A stretch of DNA of 64,000 nt from Paraburkholderia sp. PGU19. GTDB taxonomy: Bacteria; Pseudomonadota; Gammaproteobacteria; Burkholderiales; Burkholderiaceae. A program made the position numbers and the translations under genes. The notes beneath the pieces are model-generated. The model was not told the DNA's origin. It saw only the letters and a list, made by a program, of their open reading frames with translations, and did not search any database. The DNA lies in assembly GCF_013426915.1 (NCBI RefSeq), contig NZ_AP023180.1, positions 868,001 to 932,000 of the forward strand. The letters run 5' to 3'. The stretch's first letter is position 1; every line of letters begins with the position of its first letter. Below, piece by piece: positions 62,314 through 64,000 of the stretch.

Positions 62314-62604
62314 GAGAGAGTCCTCGTACGCCGCACGCGGCATGAACACCTTGATGATCCCGTTCATGACGAAGCCTTGCGCGCCTTGGCGAGTTGTTGT
62401 GCCATCGCAAGATGGTGACGATTGATCAAGCGCGCGCGGGTCGAACGTCGCATCGACGTCGACACGATCACCCTTGCCCACATGCCTGAAACTTTGGATC
62501 TTCGCGGCCTTGGCAGAACTTACGTGCGCGCGGACCAGTTCGGCCTGTTCGAATCCGTCTAAGGCCAATACCGCAACCTTGCATCCAGCCACAGTGCTAG
62601 CCAT
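62314..62604 (-). pseudogene. DJ-1/PfpI fragment in frame with DUF1488
   Basis: From 62604 the minus strand reads KVAVLALDGFEQAELVRA, the first strand and Glu loop of PfpI-type proteins. It jumps to KIQSFRHVGKGDRVDVDATF, a segment that normally lies further on after a helix, then degenerates (CDGTTTRQGAQGFVMNG). The catalytic Cys elbow region is absent. It is best explained as an internally deleted DJ-1/PfpI gene whose remnant stays in frame with the downstream DUF1488 gene. Confidence 0.6.
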
Positions 62605-62795
62605 GTGCATGTCCTCCCTTCGCAACCTTCTTGTGAGCAATCAACGTTCGTTCATATTCGTTCATATAGCGAGCAAGTTCGATGCCCAACGCGGGCGACG
62701 CATTCGACTGCAACAGTGACGAAGGTTCAGGCATTGCTATTGCACAAAGTTAGCGCGTCACTGCATGTCAGTCACAAAAGACTGGAAACCGCGAA

Positions 62796-63998
62796 ATGAA
62801 AACGATGACACGCAACGCGATCGATGCGATCGCCAAGGGACTGTCCACCGCGATGCCTGCGGGGCTGCGGCATGCCGACGACACACGGCCCGGCTATACG
62901 CGAAGAAGGCTCAAAAGCGTATTCGTCTATTTCGACCTCGACGGCCGACGCATTGAAGACGAAACGCAGATCGCACGCATCAACGCGCTGGCGATACCGC
63001 CCGCCTACACTGACGTCTGGATCTGTCCCGACCCGCGCGGTCACATTCAGGCGACGGGCCGCGATGCGCGGGGCCGCAAGCAGTACCGTTACCATCCGCA
63101 ATGGCGCGAAACGCGCGACGCCGACAAGTTCGGCCGGATGGCCGCGTTCGGCCACGCACTGCCGAAGATACGCGCACGAGTCGCACGCGACCTCGCGCGC
63201 GAAGGCATGCCGCGCGAAAAGGTGATCGCAGCCGTCGTGCATCTGCTCGATACGACGCTGATCCGGATCGGCAGCGTCGAATATGCACGCGACAACCAGT
63301 CCTATGGCCTCACCACGCTGCGCAAGAAACACGTGAAGATTCGCGCTGGCGAAGTGCGTTTCCGCTTCGCGGGAAAGAGCGGCATCGAGCACGACGTGAC
63401 CGTCGACAATGCGCGCGTCAAGCGTATCGTGCGCAAGTGTGCGGAATTGCCGGGCCATGATCTGTTCCAGTACATCGATGAAGTCGGCGCGCGCCATGCG
63501 ATCGGCTCCGCCGATATCAACGAGTATCTGCGCGATATCAGCAGCGCAGACTTCTCGGCGAAGGACTATCGCACGTGGGCAGGCAGCGTGTATGCGATGG
63601 CGGCGCTGCGCCAACTGGTGTGCGAGAGCGCCGCAGATTCGCGCCGTCATGTCGTCGCGACCGTGAAAGAAGTGGCCACGTTGTTGCGCAACACGCCTGC
63701 TGTATGCAAGCGCTGTTATATCCATCCAGAAGTGATCGCAGCCTTTGAAGCTGGCGAATTGCAAAGCCTGCTGCCGCAGCGCGCGAAGCGCCACATGAAG
63801 GTCGACGAAGCGGCATTCGCCGCGCTGCTCGTTCAAGTGGAAAAGCGCGCGCGGCTCGCAAGCCGCAGCGCGCGCAAAGGCGGCAAGCGGCCTGCGTCGA
63901 TGGATGTCGAAAGTACCCGGCTCGCAACGCTGCTCACAAAGTCGAGCGTGCTGCGCAAGCAGGCGAACGCGCAAAAGCGCGCCGCCCATCGCGCCTGA
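62796..63998 (+). CDS. Type IB DNA topoisomerase
   Basis: A 400-residue eukaryal/poxviral-like topoisomerase IB that relaxes supercoils through a 3'-phosphotyrosine. The N-terminal domain has DTRPGYTRRRLKSVFVYFDL and IPPAYTDVWICPDPRGHIQA. The catalytic domain has LIRIGSVEYARDNQSYGLTT (first Arg) and FSAKDYRTWAGS. Y308 in CKRCYIHPEVI is the nucleophile. The Lys/Arg-rich C-terminal tail is complete and ends 2 bases before the window edge. Bacterial copies are usually accessory to gyrase and topoisomerase I. Confidence 0.92.
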   Translation: MKTMTRNAIDAIAKGLSTAMPAGLRHADDTRPGYTRRRLKSVFVYFDLDGRRIEDETQIARINALAIPPAYTDVWICPDPRGHIQATGRDARGRKQYRYHPQWRETRDADKFGRMAAFGHALPKIRARVARDLAREGMPREKVIAAVVHLLDTTLIRIGSVEYARDNQSYGLTTLRKKHVKIRAGEVRFRFAGKSGIEHDVTVDNARVKRIVRKCAELPGHDLFQYIDEVGARHAIGSADINEYLRDISSADFSAKDYRTWAGSVYAMAALRQLVCESAADSRRHVVATVKEVATLLRNTPAVCKRCYIHPEVIAAFEAGELQSLLPQRAKRHMKVDEAAFAALLVQVEKRARLASRSARKGGKRPASMDVESTRLATLLTKSSVLRKQANAQKRAAHRA

Positions 63999-64000
63999 AG

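Noticed and set aside
62011..62640. One 209-residue gene
   Set aside because: The internal ATG at 62313 has its own ribosome-binding site and starts a full DUF1488 domain, and the upstream part is an internally deleted PfpI fragment.

Overview
The window is high-GC chromosomal DNA that reads as a member of the Burkholderiaceae, most likely Paraburkholderia or Caballeronia. This rests on the style of the proteins (small DUF4148 and TIGR03118 proteins, Tat-exported phospholipase C and acid phosphatase, an orphan second sigma-54, an OmpC-type porin next to a benzoate operon) and on strong C/G third-position codon use. No rRNA, tRNA or CRISPR array was seen. The species call is an inference.

Layout. 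1-6.4 kb: the tail of an unknown gene, a frameshifted acid phosphatase, a decayed M23/NlpD-type peptidase, grxC, a DUF4148 protein, and an AraC regulator divergent from a flavoprotein disulfide oxidoreductase. 6.4-8.7 kb: a large composite palindromic repeat interrupted by a broken IS66-type element. It sits between two convergent genes whose 3' halves drift in mirror image toward G/T-rich coding strands. 8.7-15.1 kb: a BenM-type LysR regulator divergent from benABCD (benzoate to catechol), with two ATAC-N7-GTAT-like operators between them, then a porin. No cat genes are present, so catechol must be degraded from elsewhere.

15.2-22.8 kb: an SDR and cupin pair behind an inverted-repeat operator, a MocR regulator, an AI-2E-family permease with an added C-terminal domain, an alpha/beta-hydrolase fused to a LuxR helix-turn-helix, and a diiron protein. 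22.8-24.6 kb: a compositionally distinct type VI secretion cassette made of PAAR, Tae4 amidase and a tiny two-TM protein, with no T6SS structural genes nearby. 24.6-31 kb: a VC0807-type membrane protein translationally coupled to a cytosine-deaminase-like amidohydrolase, a Tat-exported phospholipase C with a small lipoprotein, and a tandem-domain Asp/Glu racemase family protein. 31-38.6 kb: two orphan receivers, a Ysc84 lipoprotein, convergent glgA and glgX, and a BphO-like heme oxygenase.

38.7-48.2 kb: small stress proteins, a prolyl-4-hydroxylase-like oxygenase, an NTF2-like protein, patatin, remnants of a tad pilus locus (tadC/tadE), a DHA2 drug exporter, a NIPSNAP protein and a large MscS channel. 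48.2-52.8 kb: a repair operon (VRR-NUC/FAN1-like nuclease, XPD/DinG-like helicase with an N-terminal nuclease-like domain, SRPBCC protein) with a perfect LexA box just upstream. 52.8-64 kb: a second DHA2 exporter, a DUF937-like membrane protein, a FUSC protein, a TIGR03118 lipoprotein, an rpoN paralogue, BON and PA2169-type stress proteins, a DJ-1/PfpI remnant joined to DUF1488, and topoisomerase IB.

The items most worth following up are the mirror-image strand-composition gradient around the palindromic element, the PAAR-Tae4-2TM cassette with its candidate non-canonical immunity protein, and the LexA-controlled FAN1/helicase operon. Several genes carry single-base losses in short homopolymers (acid phosphatase, IS66 transposase twice), so sequencing error and true decay must be separated.
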